Of a DNA stretch of 34,599 nucleotides, positions 1 to 7,689 are shown one piece after another. The position numbers and the translations under genes are program-made. Below the pieces are notes generated by a model. That model saw only the letters and a program-made list of their open reading frames with translations, did no database searches and had not been told where the DNA came from. Every line of letters starts with the position of its first letter. Positions within the stretch are counted from its first letter, which is position 1. Source of the DNA: Phyllobacteriaceae bacterium (GTDB taxonomy: Bacteria; Pseudomonadota; Alphaproteobacteria; Rhizobiales; Rhizobiaceae); assembly GCA_029279965.1 (NCBI GenBank), contig JAJUHJ010000022.1:1-34599 (forward strand). The letters run 5' to 3'.

Positions 1-1
1 C

Positions 2-271
2 GCCTACACGGCAAGCAAGTTTGCGGTCGAGGGGCTGACACGCTCGATTGCCCTGGATGGACGCGAGCACAACATCACGGCCTCGGCCCTGCATCCGGGC
101 CAGACCTTGAGCTCGCTCGTGCCAGGCGTTACCGACCAGTTGGGAAGCGATCGTATCGAACCGGCTGATTTGGGCCGGCTGATCGTCTATATGGCCAGTC
201 TCCCAGCCGATATCGCAGTGCTCGACACCACGATCATTCCGGTTCGCGTGCCCTTTCTGGGACGTGGCTGA
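2..271 (+). CDS. Short-chain dehydrogenase/reductase, C-terminal part (5' end outside window)
   Basis: Only the last 89 residues are present. The reading frame is open from base 2 and ends in TGA at 269-271. The fragment begins with AYTASKFAVEG, which contains the Tyr-x3-Lys active-site pair of the classical short-chain dehydrogenases, followed by a region like the family's substrate loop (ALHPGQTLSSL). These enzymes oxidise or reduce alcohols and ketones with NAD(P). The substrate cannot be told from the fragment. The gene runs toward the convergent TRAP operon and is separated from it by about 225 bp with repeat hairpins. Family assignment is good; the role in the neighbouring pathway is unknown. 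Confidence 0.8.
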   Translation, partial: AYTASKFAVEGLTRSIALDGREHNITASALHPGQTLSSLVPGVTDQLGSDRIEPADLGRLIVYMASLPADIAVLDTTIIPVRVPFLGRG

Positions 272-310
272 GGCTCTTTGCGCTGCAGCAGCGGCCAGAG
301 CGATGCGTAG

Positions 311-350
311 TCGTGCGTCCGAATGGAGGCACGCGCTGTAGCACGTTTTG
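311..350. repeat. Fragment of RIME-like intergenic palindrome
   Basis: The segment around GTGCGTCCGAATGGAGGCAC resembles the first palindrome of the longer repeat copies at 9163-9269 and 31453-31557, followed by a GCGCTGTAGCAC stretch at the place where those copies have GCGCTCTGTCTCA. It is a partial or diverged copy in the gap between the SDR gene and dctM. Confidence 0.4.
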
Positions 351-441
351 CATCTCCTGAATCAGCGGGGTTTACGCAAGCGCCAACACATATGGATCGC
401 GGGGACGCCCGCATGCGCATCTTGCCTTTTCCTATGAAATC

Positions 442-471
442 GGCCTGAAAACCGAAACCGGTTTTCAGGCC
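442..471. repeat. Perfect 12-bp inverted repeat downstream of dctM (repeat element, possible terminator)
   Basis: GGCCTGAAAACC at 442-453 pairs with GGTTTTCAGGCC at 460-471 around a 6-base loop. The core resembles the hairpin at 9069-9096, so it looks like a dispersed repeat. It lies just past the dctM stop codon on the minus strand and between convergent genes, so it could help end transcription, but there is no clear U-tract. Confidence 0.5.
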
Positions 472-496
472 GCCCCCACGCCCCATCCATTGCCCT

Positions 497-1792
497 TTAG
501 TTCATCGTCATCGGCAAGAACAGCACGAGTGTCGGGAATAGGATCAGGATGACAAGCCGGAAAATATCCGAAACGATGAAGGGAATGACGCCCTTGAAGA
601 TCGTCGTAAGCTTTATGTCCTTGGCTATCATGTTGATGACAAACACATTGATCCCCACAGGCGGGGTGATCAGTCCAAGTTCCGCCGTCATCACGATGAT
701 GATGCCGAACCAGACGGGATGAAATCCTAGTTCCATGACCACCGGAAATACGATCGGCACGAGAAGGATGATCATCGCCATGGTATCCAGGATGCAACCT
801 GCGAGAATGAACATGATCAGTATCAGCGCGAGCGTGCCGTAAGCGCCAAAATCCAAGCCGATCAGCATGTTGGTGATCCGCTGCGGCGACTGCGTGATGG
901 CCAGGAAGTAACCGAACAGAATGGCCCCGATCAGAACCGTATAGACAGCGACGGAGGTCCTCAGAGCCTCCACCAAGCTGTCGATGATGCTCTGGACATT
1001 CAGCCGCCGGCGAAGAATGCCGATCAGCATCGTCAGGAACGCGCCCACGGCGGCCGCCTCGGTCGGTGTGGCAACACCAAGATAGATTGCGCCGATAATG
1101 GCCACGAAGAGAAGCAGCACCGCCCAGATTCCAGACAGCGATGTGACGGCTTCGCGCAAATTGAACTTTCTGCCTTCTGGAAGGCCTTTGCGATGGCCGA
1201 TCAGCACGGTTGCCATGTACATGGCCATGGCAAGCATGCCGGGAATGATGCCGGCGATGAAGAGCTGCCCCACATCCGTCTCGGTGAGATAACCATAGAC
1301 CACCAGCACAACGGACGGCGGAATAAGGATGCCAAGCGTACCGCCGGCCGCGATGACGCCGGTAGCCGTCTCGTCGCGATAGCCGTAGCGGCGCATTTCC
1401 GGCAGCGCGATCTTGGTCATCGTCGCAGCCGTGGCGACCGTCGACCCGCAAATGGCCGCAAATCCCCCACAGGCGGCGACGGTCGACAGGGCAAGTCCAC
1501 CCCGGAATGACCCGAGCCATGCATTGCCGGCACGGAACAGCTCCTTGGACATTCCCGAGTTGGTCGCGAAAATCCCCATCAAGATGAAGAAACTGACCAG
1601 GCTGAGGTTGAAATCGGCAATGACGCGGATCGGTGATGTTGCCAGAAGATTCAGCGCAGGGCCCATCCCGCGAATGGCGCCAAAACCAAAAACACCGACC
1701 AGTCCCATGGCGATACCGATTGGCACCCTGAGCCCGATCATCGTGAAAAGCGCAACGAAGCCCCCCAGGGCGATCCAATCACCACTCGCCAT
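497..1792 (-). CDS. dctM: TRAP transporter large permease (DctM family)
   Basis: This 431-residue protein is hydrophobic throughout, with about a dozen predicted membrane segments, the usual size and shape of DctM. The stretch GGTLGILIPPS is the characteristic glycine/proline motif of the family. DctM is the Na+-driven membrane channel of TRAP systems and takes carboxylate substrate delivered by a periplasmic DctP protein. It begins directly after the dctQ stop codon (TAGATG, no spacer), so the two are translationally coupled. It is the last gene of a dctP-dctP-dctQ-dctM operon. The substrate is probably an organic or aromatic acid, inferred only from the neighbouring catabolic genes. Confidence 0.95.
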   Translation of the reverse strand: MASGDWIALGGFVALFTMIGLRVPIGIAMGLVGVFGFGAIRGMGPALNLLATSPIRVIADFNLSLVSFFILMGIFATNSGMSKELFRAGNAWLGSFRGGLALSTVAACGGFAAICGSTVATAATMTKIALPEMRRYGYRDETATGVIAAGGTLGILIPPSVVLVVYGYLTETDVGQLFIAGIIPGMLAMAMYMATVLIGHRKGLPEGRKFNLREAVTSLSGIWAVLLLFVAIIGAIYLGVATPTEAAAVGAFLTMLIGILRRRLNVQSIIDSLVEALRTSVAVYTVLIGAILFGYFLAITQSPQRITNMLIGLDFGAYGTLALILIMFILAGCILDTMAMIILLVPIVFPVVMELGFHPVWFGIIIVMTAELGLITPPVGINVFVINMIAKDIKLTTIFKGVIPFIVSDIFRLVILILFPTLVLFLPMTMN

Positions 1793-2308
1793 CTAGTTTT
1801 CTTCCCGAAGTTCCTTCGTTTCGCTGTGCTGGAGCTCACCCCGCCCGGTTATTATCAGATACAGCCGCACCATCACCGTCACGATTGTAACGGCCGTGCC
1901 CACCCAGATGAGGGCCATCAAGGGCCAGACGGAGATACGCAAGTCGAACGTCGCTTCATTGCTACGCATCGCACTCAAGACCCGTTCCGACATCTGCCAC
2001 GTGAGAAGCACGACGAAAAACAGCAATACGCCCCAGGCGAAGATATCGACATAGCGCCTGACGCGCGGCGGCATCATTTCGACGAAGAGGTCGACCTTGA
2101 TGTGCCCGCCGCGATAGCCAACGGAGGCAAACCCCCACATGATGCACGCTGCGATCATCAGGCGTGAAAAATCGAAGGCGTCCGGAATGGGCCAGGTAAA
2201 GAGATAACGGCCGATCGTTGAGGCGACGATCAGAATGGTGACGGCCAGAAGAAGCAGGCCCGCTACGATCTCGATCACCTTGCAGAAACGTTCTAGGAGC
2301 GCAATCAT
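1793..2308 (-). CDS. dctQ: TRAP transporter small permease (DctQ family)
   Basis: This 171-residue membrane protein has four hydrophobic helices, the usual DctQ layout, with a charged C-terminal tail (ETKELREEN). DctQ pairs with DctM in the inner membrane and is needed for TRAP transport. It lies between the upstream dctP gene (71-bp gap) and dctM (adjacent). Nothing is missing or unusual. Confidence is high on family and order, and only the substrate is unknown. Confidence 0.93.
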   Translation of the reverse strand: MIALLERFCKVIEIVAGLLLLAVTILIVASTIGRYLFTWPIPDAFDFSRLMIAACIMWGFASVGYRGGHIKVDLFVEMMPPRVRRYVDIFAWGVLLFFVVLLTWQMSERVLSAMRSNEATFDLRISVWPLMALIWVGTAVTIVTVMVRLYLIITGRGELQHSETKELREEN

Positions 2309-2379
2309 CCGGAACTCTCAAGGGGTTGGCTGGAAGGGGCAGACATTGGCGACGTCTGCCCCAGGGTGCAAAGACTCAG

Positions 2380-3402
2380 CTACTCCAGCAGCGAGTCATG
2401 CTTTTTCAGCGCCTCTTCCAGGCTATCCAGCACGGCGTCCGCGTCCACCCCTGCCTTTGCCACATCGGCTTTCCAGCGCTCGGTCAGCGGTGCGGCGGCT
2501 TCACGCCACAGCGTCATCTCTTCCTCGCTGGGCTTGTGAAGCTCGTGGCCGCCAAGATCGATGATCTCCTGCCGCCCGGCAGCTTCCGCATCGGCCCAGC
2601 CGCTCGCCATTTTCTCGGCCCATTCCGACGTGCAGTGATCGTCCATCACCGTGCGATCTTCCGGTGATAGACCGTCAATGGTGGCCTTGTTCATCACAAA
2701 GGCAAAGACGGTGGCATAGAGCGGCGCATCCAGATGATGTGTCACCGTGTCCTGAATGCCGAAGGTAAAGAGCGATCCCCAAGGCGAGGCGGTAATGTCG
2801 GCAGTGCCCTTATCGAGCGCATCGCGCATCTCTGGCGCCGGCACCTGCACGTTGGCTGCGCCGATTGCAGAGAACATCTGCGCCATTGTGCCGTTCGGCG
2901 GCCGGACGTTCTTACCCGTCAAATCAGCCGGCACAGCGAGGGGGCCATTTTTGGCGTGCAGCGTGCCAGGATCGTGCAGATGGACCATGCAGACATAGAC
3001 ATCGCTCATTTCCTGCTCGGCATACTGACGGTACCACTCATCCACCGCGCGGGACCCGCCTTTGGCGTTCGACGCGAGAAATGGCAGCTCCATAGCCGAG
3101 ATGATCGGAAAGCGTCCGGCCTGATAGCCGGGATTGATGAAGCCGATATCGACGATTCCGTCGCGCGCCATGTCGTAGTGATCGGGCGCAGCTCCCAATT
3201 GCTGCGACGGATAAATGGTGATTTCGATCCGCCCGTCGGATGCTTCCTTGATGGATTCGGCCCAGGGCTCCATTCCCAGCGGCTGAAGCGGGTGCGTGGG
3301 CGGTACCCAGTGAGACAGCGTCAGTTCCACTTCCGCTGCCTGCGCTGCGGTGGCCAGCGCCACAGCGCAAGCCGCCGACGCGAGCAAGCTCGTCAACTTC
3401 AT
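2380..3402 (-). CDS. dctP: TRAP transporter solute-binding protein DctP, copy 1
   Basis: This 340-residue periplasmic binding protein is of the DctP family. The chosen ATG at 3402 follows a GGAGGA ribosome site and opens a signal peptide (MKLTSLLASAACAVALA, cleavage near AQA|AE); an ATG seven codons upstream lacks that spacing. The mature part begins VELTLSHWVPPTHPLQPLG, and the conserved IGFINPGYQ is visible. It closely resembles the neighbouring copy at 3466-4482, with long shared blocks such as GMEPWAESIKEASDG. Differences concentrate in the middle, where the ligand pocket is expected. It probably feeds the same DctQ/DctM pair with a different or overlapping acid. Confidence 0.93.
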   Translation of the reverse strand: MKLTSLLASAACAVALATAAQAAEVELTLSHWVPPTHPLQPLGMEPWAESIKEASDGRIEITIYPSQQLGAAPDHYDMARDGIVDIGFINPGYQAGRFPIISAMELPFLASNAKGGSRAVDEWYRQYAEQEMSDVYVCMVHLHDPGTLHAKNGPLAVPADLTGKNVRPPNGTMAQMFSAIGAANVQVPAPEMRDALDKGTADITASPWGSLFTFGIQDTVTHHLDAPLYATVFAFVMNKATIDGLSPEDRTVMDDHCTSEWAEKMASGWADAEAAGRQEIIDLGGHELHKPSEEEMTLWREAAAPLTERWKADVAKAGVDADAVLDSLEEALKKHDSLLE

Positions 3403-3465
3403 GTCATCCTCCTCCACATGCACTTAAGGCTTTTTTGGCAACGACTCCTGCCTGCACGTCGACTG

Positions 3466-4482
3466 CTATCCGGCGAAGGAATCGTATTTTTTCAGCGCTT
3501 CGATCAGACCTTCAAGAATCGGCTCGGGGTCCATGCCCGCGTCCGAAATCGTCTGCTCCCACTCCTCCGTCAGTGGCGCGGCGGCATCCTTCCAGAGTTG
3601 AATTTGCTCTGCATTGGGCTTGTGCAGAGTGTGCTCTGGATCGGCGGCGATCTTGTCGCGCCCGGCCGCCTCCACATCCGCCCAGCCCGCCGACATCTTC
3701 TCTGCCCATTCCGGCGTGCAATGGTCTTCGATGACCTGCCGGTCCTCGGGCGCGAGCGACGCCATCTTGTCCTTGTTGATCACGAAGGCGTTAATGGAAG
3801 CGTAGAGTTCCATGTCGAGATGATGTTTGACGAGTGAATCTGCGCCAAAGATGTAAAGCGACTCCCATGGAGACTGGGTAATGTCTGCAGTCCCCTTCGA
3901 CAGTGCATCACGCATTTCCGGGGCGGGAACCTGCACGGAGGCGCCGCCGAGAAGGTTGACGAAGCGCGCTTCGGTAGCATTGGCAGGACGCACATTCTTG
4001 CCGCTGACGTCTTCGGGGACGAGAATGCGCGACTTGCCGTGCATCGTGCCCGGATCATGCGAAAGCGCCATGCAGAAATATACGTCGCTCATCTCCTCTT
4101 CTGCGTACTCCTTGTACCATTCCGTCAGAGCCCGAACCCCACCCTTGGCATTGGCAAAGAGAAAGGGCAGTTCGGCGGCTGCCATGATCGGGAAGCGACC
4201 CGGCTGATAGCCCGGATTGATAAAGCCGATATCGGTGATGCCGTCGCGTGTCATATCGTAGTGGTCGGCGGCGGCACCGAGCTGCTGAGCGGGGTAGATG
4301 GTAATCTCGATTCGCCCGTCAGACGCCTCTTTGATCGATTCAGCCCACGGCTCCATTCCAAGCGCCTGCAAAGGATGACTTCCAGGCACCCAGTGCGCCA
4401 GACTCAGTTCCACCTCGGCAGCCGACGCTGGCTGCGCCATGCCCATGGCGAGTGCGGCCGCAGCGAACAAGCGTGTATACAT
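3466..4482 (-). CDS. dctP: TRAP transporter solute-binding protein DctP, copy 2
   Basis: This 338-residue paralogue of the next gene is the first gene of the TRAP operon. It has a signal peptide (MYTRLFAAAALAMGMAQPASA) and a mature domain beginning AEVELSLAHWVPGSHPL. A GGGGAGGAG ribosome site precedes the ATG. The two binding proteins align almost without gaps over their full length, which indicates a tandem duplication. The palindrome TGTATACA covers the first codons of this gene, so a bound repressor would sit at the start of the transcript. The 63-bp gap to copy 1 contains no obvious terminator. Confidence 0.93.
   Translation of the reverse strand: MYTRLFAAAALAMGMAQPASAAEVELSLAHWVPGSHPLQALGMEPWAESIKEASDGRIEITIYPAQQLGAAADHYDMTRDGITDIGFINPGYQPGRFPIMAAAELPFLFANAKGGVRALTEWYKEYAEEEMSDVYFCMALSHDPGTMHGKSRILVPEDVSGKNVRPANATEARFVNLLGGASVQVPAPEMRDALSKGTADITQSPWESLYIFGADSLVKHHLDMELYASINAFVINKDKMASLAPEDRQVIEDHCTPEWAEKMSAGWADVEAAGRDKIAADPEHTLHKPNAEQIQLWKDAAAPLTEEWEQTISDAGMDPEPILEGLIEALKKYDSFAG
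4474..4481. promoter_or_regulatory. TGTATACA palindrome at the start of the TRAP operon
   Basis: This is a perfect 8-base palindrome spanning the start codon and next codons of the first dctP gene. It matches the sites upstream of metF, ligM and livJ. It is read as an operator for the GntR/FCD regulator at 17483-18217. Because it lies within the initiation codons, it could be partly coding chance, but perfect matches are few and most of them are in promoter regions. Confidence 0.5.
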
Positions 4483-4759
4483 ATCTCCTCCCCAATGTCG
4501 GTTGTCAGGTCGGCATTCGCCGTTAACCTCGACGGTTTGTTACTGGACGTTAATATCAGCACAACCGTGCCGCTGATACAAGCGGATACTTGGGAATGCT
4601 GGCGGCTTCGGCGCATAGCCAAGACGCTGGGGCAGGTCTGTCCCGGCTGGATTAACCAGCGCGCAGCATTGCCGATGGACGGATATATGCATACAATCTA
4701 TAGAGTTCGCGGTCCGAAACGATCGCCGGACGGGAGAGTGCAAGGGAGGAGCTTGGAGC
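4483..4759. promoter_or_regulatory. Divergent promoter region, TRAP operon / hydroxyacid operon
   Basis: This 277-bp region between two divergent operons has no credible gene. It holds TGCATACA at 4688-4695, one base off the TGTATACA palindrome and 65 bp before the start codon of the FMN dehydrogenase gene. The flanking stretch (ATATATGCATACAATCTATA) is AT-rich and promoter-like. Confidence 0.5.
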
Positions 4760-6010
4760 ATGACGGCGCAGGACCGGCGGCTTGCTGGATGGCGTTTGCG
4801 GTATCCGTCAGTGGCCGACCTGGAGCCGCTCGCAAAGCGGCGCATTCCCTATTTTTCCTATGATTTTCTGCAGGGTGGCACCGGTCGTGAGTTGTCACGG
4901 CCGCGCAATATGGCGGCGCTCGCTGCAATCGAGATCATATCGCGCCACGGTCTGGATGTTTCCGACGTCGACATCTCGGCGGAGCTGTTCGGTCGGCGTT
5001 ACGCATGTCCGGTTGTCGTGGGGCCCGTCGGTATGGATGGAGCCATATGGCCAGGCGCGACACGCCATTTGGCGGAAACGGCACGTGACAGCAATATCCC
5101 GTATATGACGGGCACTCTGGCGACGGGCACATTGGAAAGTGTTGCAGAGATCGCGCCTGAGAACTTCTGGTTTCAGCTCTACGGCATGCCCTCGGAGGAC
5201 CATCGCGTCAGCCTCGATCTCGTCCGCCGTGCGAAGGATGCGGGCGCTCATATCCTCGCCGTCACGCTGGATGTACCCATACCGCCACGTCGTGTTCGCG
5301 ACATGCGCAACCGGCTTGGCACCCCTTTACGGCTCACACCGCGCATGGTGACCGGGATGCTGGCGCGCCCGCGCTGGCTGAAAGCTCTTGCCCGCGAAGG
5401 GCTGCCGCGCTTTGCAAATATGACCTCTTATTGCCGCGAGGGGGCGAGCAAAACAGAGCTGGATACCTTTGTTGCGAAGGGACGTGCGGGCAGCATGACC
5501 TGGGAAACGCTGGCTCGTATTCGCGAAGCATGGCCGCGCGCTCTGGTGGCAAAGGGCATCCAGCATCCGGCCGATGCGGAAAAAGCGCTATCGCTGGGAT
5601 TGGACGGTGTGATCGTCTCAAACCATGGTGGCCGCCAGTTCGATGCCTCGCCCGCAACGATAGACCTGGTACCTGCCATCCGGCAGGTGGTGGGCGAACG
5701 GATGCAGGTGTTGATGGACGGCGGCATCATGTCCGGGACGGATGTCCTGAAGGCGCTGGCCTGCGGTGCCGACGCCGTCGTGGTCGGCCGGGCCTTTATG
5801 CTTGGCCTTGCCGCCCTTGGGGCCGATGGGGCGCGCCATGTCGCACGGACGCTCGAAGATGAATTGCGCATTGCGATCGGGCAGAGTGGGGCCTGCAATC
5901 GCGCCGGTGTGGCCAATTTGATGATCCGGCATCACAGCGCCTGGAAGATGGACGGTCCCGCTGGTGGACCGCGCAACAAAAACGACAAACTGGAGGAACT
6001 CGGGCAATGA
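4760..6010 (+). CDS. FMN-dependent 2-hydroxyacid dehydrogenase (mandelate/L-lactate dehydrogenase family)
   Basis: This 416-residue protein belongs to the FMN alpha-hydroxyacid dehydrogenase family, which oxidises L- or (S)-2-hydroxyacids to 2-oxoacids. Visible landmarks are FQLYG (138-142), the FMN-contacting Lys265 (VAKG), the catalytic His289 with Arg292 in SNHGGRQFD, the phosphate-binding DGG (320-322) and GRAF (343-346). It is complete and of normal length, and GGGAGG lies upstream of the ATG. Its stop overlaps the next start (ATGA), so the operon is coupled. The decarboxylase-like fusion at 9356-12436 makes an aryl 2-hydroxyacid such as a mandelate a reasonable substrate; L-lactate or another acid cannot be excluded. 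Confidence 0.9.
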   Translation: MTAQDRRLAGWRLRYPSVADLEPLAKRRIPYFSYDFLQGGTGRELSRPRNMAALAAIEIISRHGLDVSDVDISAELFGRRYACPVVVGPVGMDGAIWPGATRHLAETARDSNIPYMTGTLATGTLESVAEIAPENFWFQLYGMPSEDHRVSLDLVRRAKDAGAHILAVTLDVPIPPRRVRDMRNRLGTPLRLTPRMVTGMLARPRWLKALAREGLPRFANMTSYCREGASKTELDTFVAKGRAGSMTWETLARIREAWPRALVAKGIQHPADAEKALSLGLDGVIVSNHGGRQFDASPATIDLVPAIRQVVGERMQVLMDGGIMSGTDVLKALACGADAVVVGRAFMLGLAALGADGARHVARTLEDELRIAIGQSGACNRAGVANLMIRHHSAWKMDGPAGGPRNKNDKLEELGQ

Positions 6011-7689
6011 AGGTCGGTGATGCGATTGCGGAGATACTCAAGCGCGAAGGCGTGGAAATGGTGATCGGCTATCCGGTCAACCATGTGCTGGAATATGCTG
6101 CCATTGCCGACATTCGTCCCATCATCGTGCGCCAGGAGCGCACCGGTCTTCATATGGCCGACGCCATTTCACGCCTGACATCCGGGCGCAAGATCGGCGT
6201 TTTCGTCATGCAGAGCGGACCGGGCACCGAGAACAGCTATGGCGCCATCGCCCAGGCCTATTCTGAATCCGTGCCGGTGCTCGTCATGCCGGGCGGTTAT
6301 GCCCGGCGCCTTGCTCATGTCGATCCCAATTACAATGCCACGATCGCAATGCGCGACGTGACAAAATCGGCTGAACCGATCAACCATCCGGAAGAAATAC
6401 CCAACATCTTCCGCCGTGCCTTTTCGCGGCTGCGCAACGGCCGTGGTGGGCCGGTGCTGGTCGAGATACCGAACGATATCTGGAACGAAGAGGTGCCGGA
6501 GCCGCTCGAATACCGGCCGGTAGTGGCGACACGTTACGCGCCAGAGCCGGAAGCGATCCGCTCCGCAGTCGAAATGCTGGTCGATGCTCGCCGCCCCGTC
6601 ATCTACGCCGGCCAGGGCATCCATTATGCGAAGGCATGGCCGCAATTGCGCCAACTTGCCGAGCATCTTGCCATCCCGGTCTGCACGAGCCTTGAAGGCA
6701 AAAGCGCGTTTCCCGAAGATCACGCACTGGCCCTCGGCTCGGGCGGCGCGGCGATCCCCAAGACGGTGCGTCATTTCCTTGACGAGGCCGATTTGATCTT
6801 CGGCATCGGCTGCTCCTTCACCGAGACGTCGTTCGGCGTGGAGATGCCGCCCGACAAAACGGTTATTCACGCCACGCTCGACCCGGACCATGTAAACAAG
6901 GATTATGAAGCGGCGCTGGCGCTCGTGGGCGATGCGGGCCTGACGCTCGATGCCATTCTGGCGGAACTGGACCGGCGGGGTGAGCGTCAGCGGCCATGGA
7001 CCCACGCGGCGGACGAGATTGTGCAGGTCCGTTCTGCCTGGCTTCGCGAATGGATGCCGAAACTGACCTCCAATGATGCTCCCATGACGCCTTACCGGGT
7101 GCTTTGGGATCTGCAGAAGACCGTTGACGTCGCGAACACGATCATCACGCATGACGCCGGAAGCCCGCGTGACCAGCTTTCCCCGTTTTGGGTCTCAACC
7201 GAACCGCTTAGTTATATCGGGTGGGGAAAGAGCACGCAGCTCGGCTATGGTCTCGGCCTGGCGATGGGCGCCAAGCTGGCTTGCCCCGAAAAGCTGTGCA
7301 TCAATGTCTGGGGCGATGCTGCCATTGGCTTTACGGGAATGGACTTCGAGACGGCCGTACGCGAACGGATCCCGATTCTCTCGATCCTCCTCAACAATTT
7401 CTCGATGGCGATGGAACTGCCGATCATGGGCGTGTCGACCGAAAAGTACCGCTCGACGGATATCTCCGGCAATTACGCCGAGTTCGCGACCGCCCTCGGC
7501 GGCTATGGGGAGCGGATCACCGAACCCTCTGAGATCATCCCGGCGATCCGGCGCGGCATTGAGCAGACCCGGCAGGGCATCCCGGCGCTGCTGGAATTCA
7601 TCACTTGCCAGGAGCTGGCCACCTCGAAATATCCCGCGCCAAGTCGAAAGGCATCCAGGGAAGAGACGAAGGATGGGCACTATGTCTGA
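6007..7689 (+). CDS. Thiamine diphosphate-dependent enzyme, acetolactate-synthase-like superfamily
   Basis: This 560-residue protein has the three-domain layout of the acetolactate synthase/decarboxylase superfamily. The cofactor-activating glutamate is E44 (RQERTG). The thiamine-binding motif starts at G436-D437 and ends at N463-N464 (LLNN), the usual spacing. The decarboxylase GNPG motif near residue 21 is replaced by GYPVNH, and QSGPGTENSYG (69-79) stands where the decarboxylase in this window has its NLHSAAG motif with the catalytic histidine. It is therefore not a standard benzoylformate decarboxylase. It overlaps both neighbours (4 bp and 8 bp), so it probably acts on the 2-oxoacid they make, by decarboxylation or carboligation. 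The exact reaction is unknown. Confidence 0.85.
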   Translation: MKVGDAIAEILKREGVEMVIGYPVNHVLEYAAIADIRPIIVRQERTGLHMADAISRLTSGRKIGVFVMQSGPGTENSYGAIAQAYSESVPVLVMPGGYARRLAHVDPNYNATIAMRDVTKSAEPINHPEEIPNIFRRAFSRLRNGRGGPVLVEIPNDIWNEEVPEPLEYRPVVATRYAPEPEAIRSAVEMLVDARRPVIYAGQGIHYAKAWPQLRQLAEHLAIPVCTSLEGKSAFPEDHALALGSGGAAIPKTVRHFLDEADLIFGIGCSFTETSFGVEMPPDKTVIHATLDPDHVNKDYEAALALVGDAGLTLDAILAELDRRGERQRPWTHAADEIVQVRSAWLREWMPKLTSNDAPMTPYRVLWDLQKTVDVANTIITHDAGSPRDQLSPFWVSTEPLSYIGWGKSTQLGYGLGLAMGAKLACPEKLCINVWGDAAIGFTGMDFETAVRERIPILSILLNNFSMAMELPIMGVSTEKYRSTDISGNYAEFATALGGYGERITEPSEIIPAIRRGIEQTRQGIPALLEFITCQELATSKYPAPSRKASREETKDGHYV

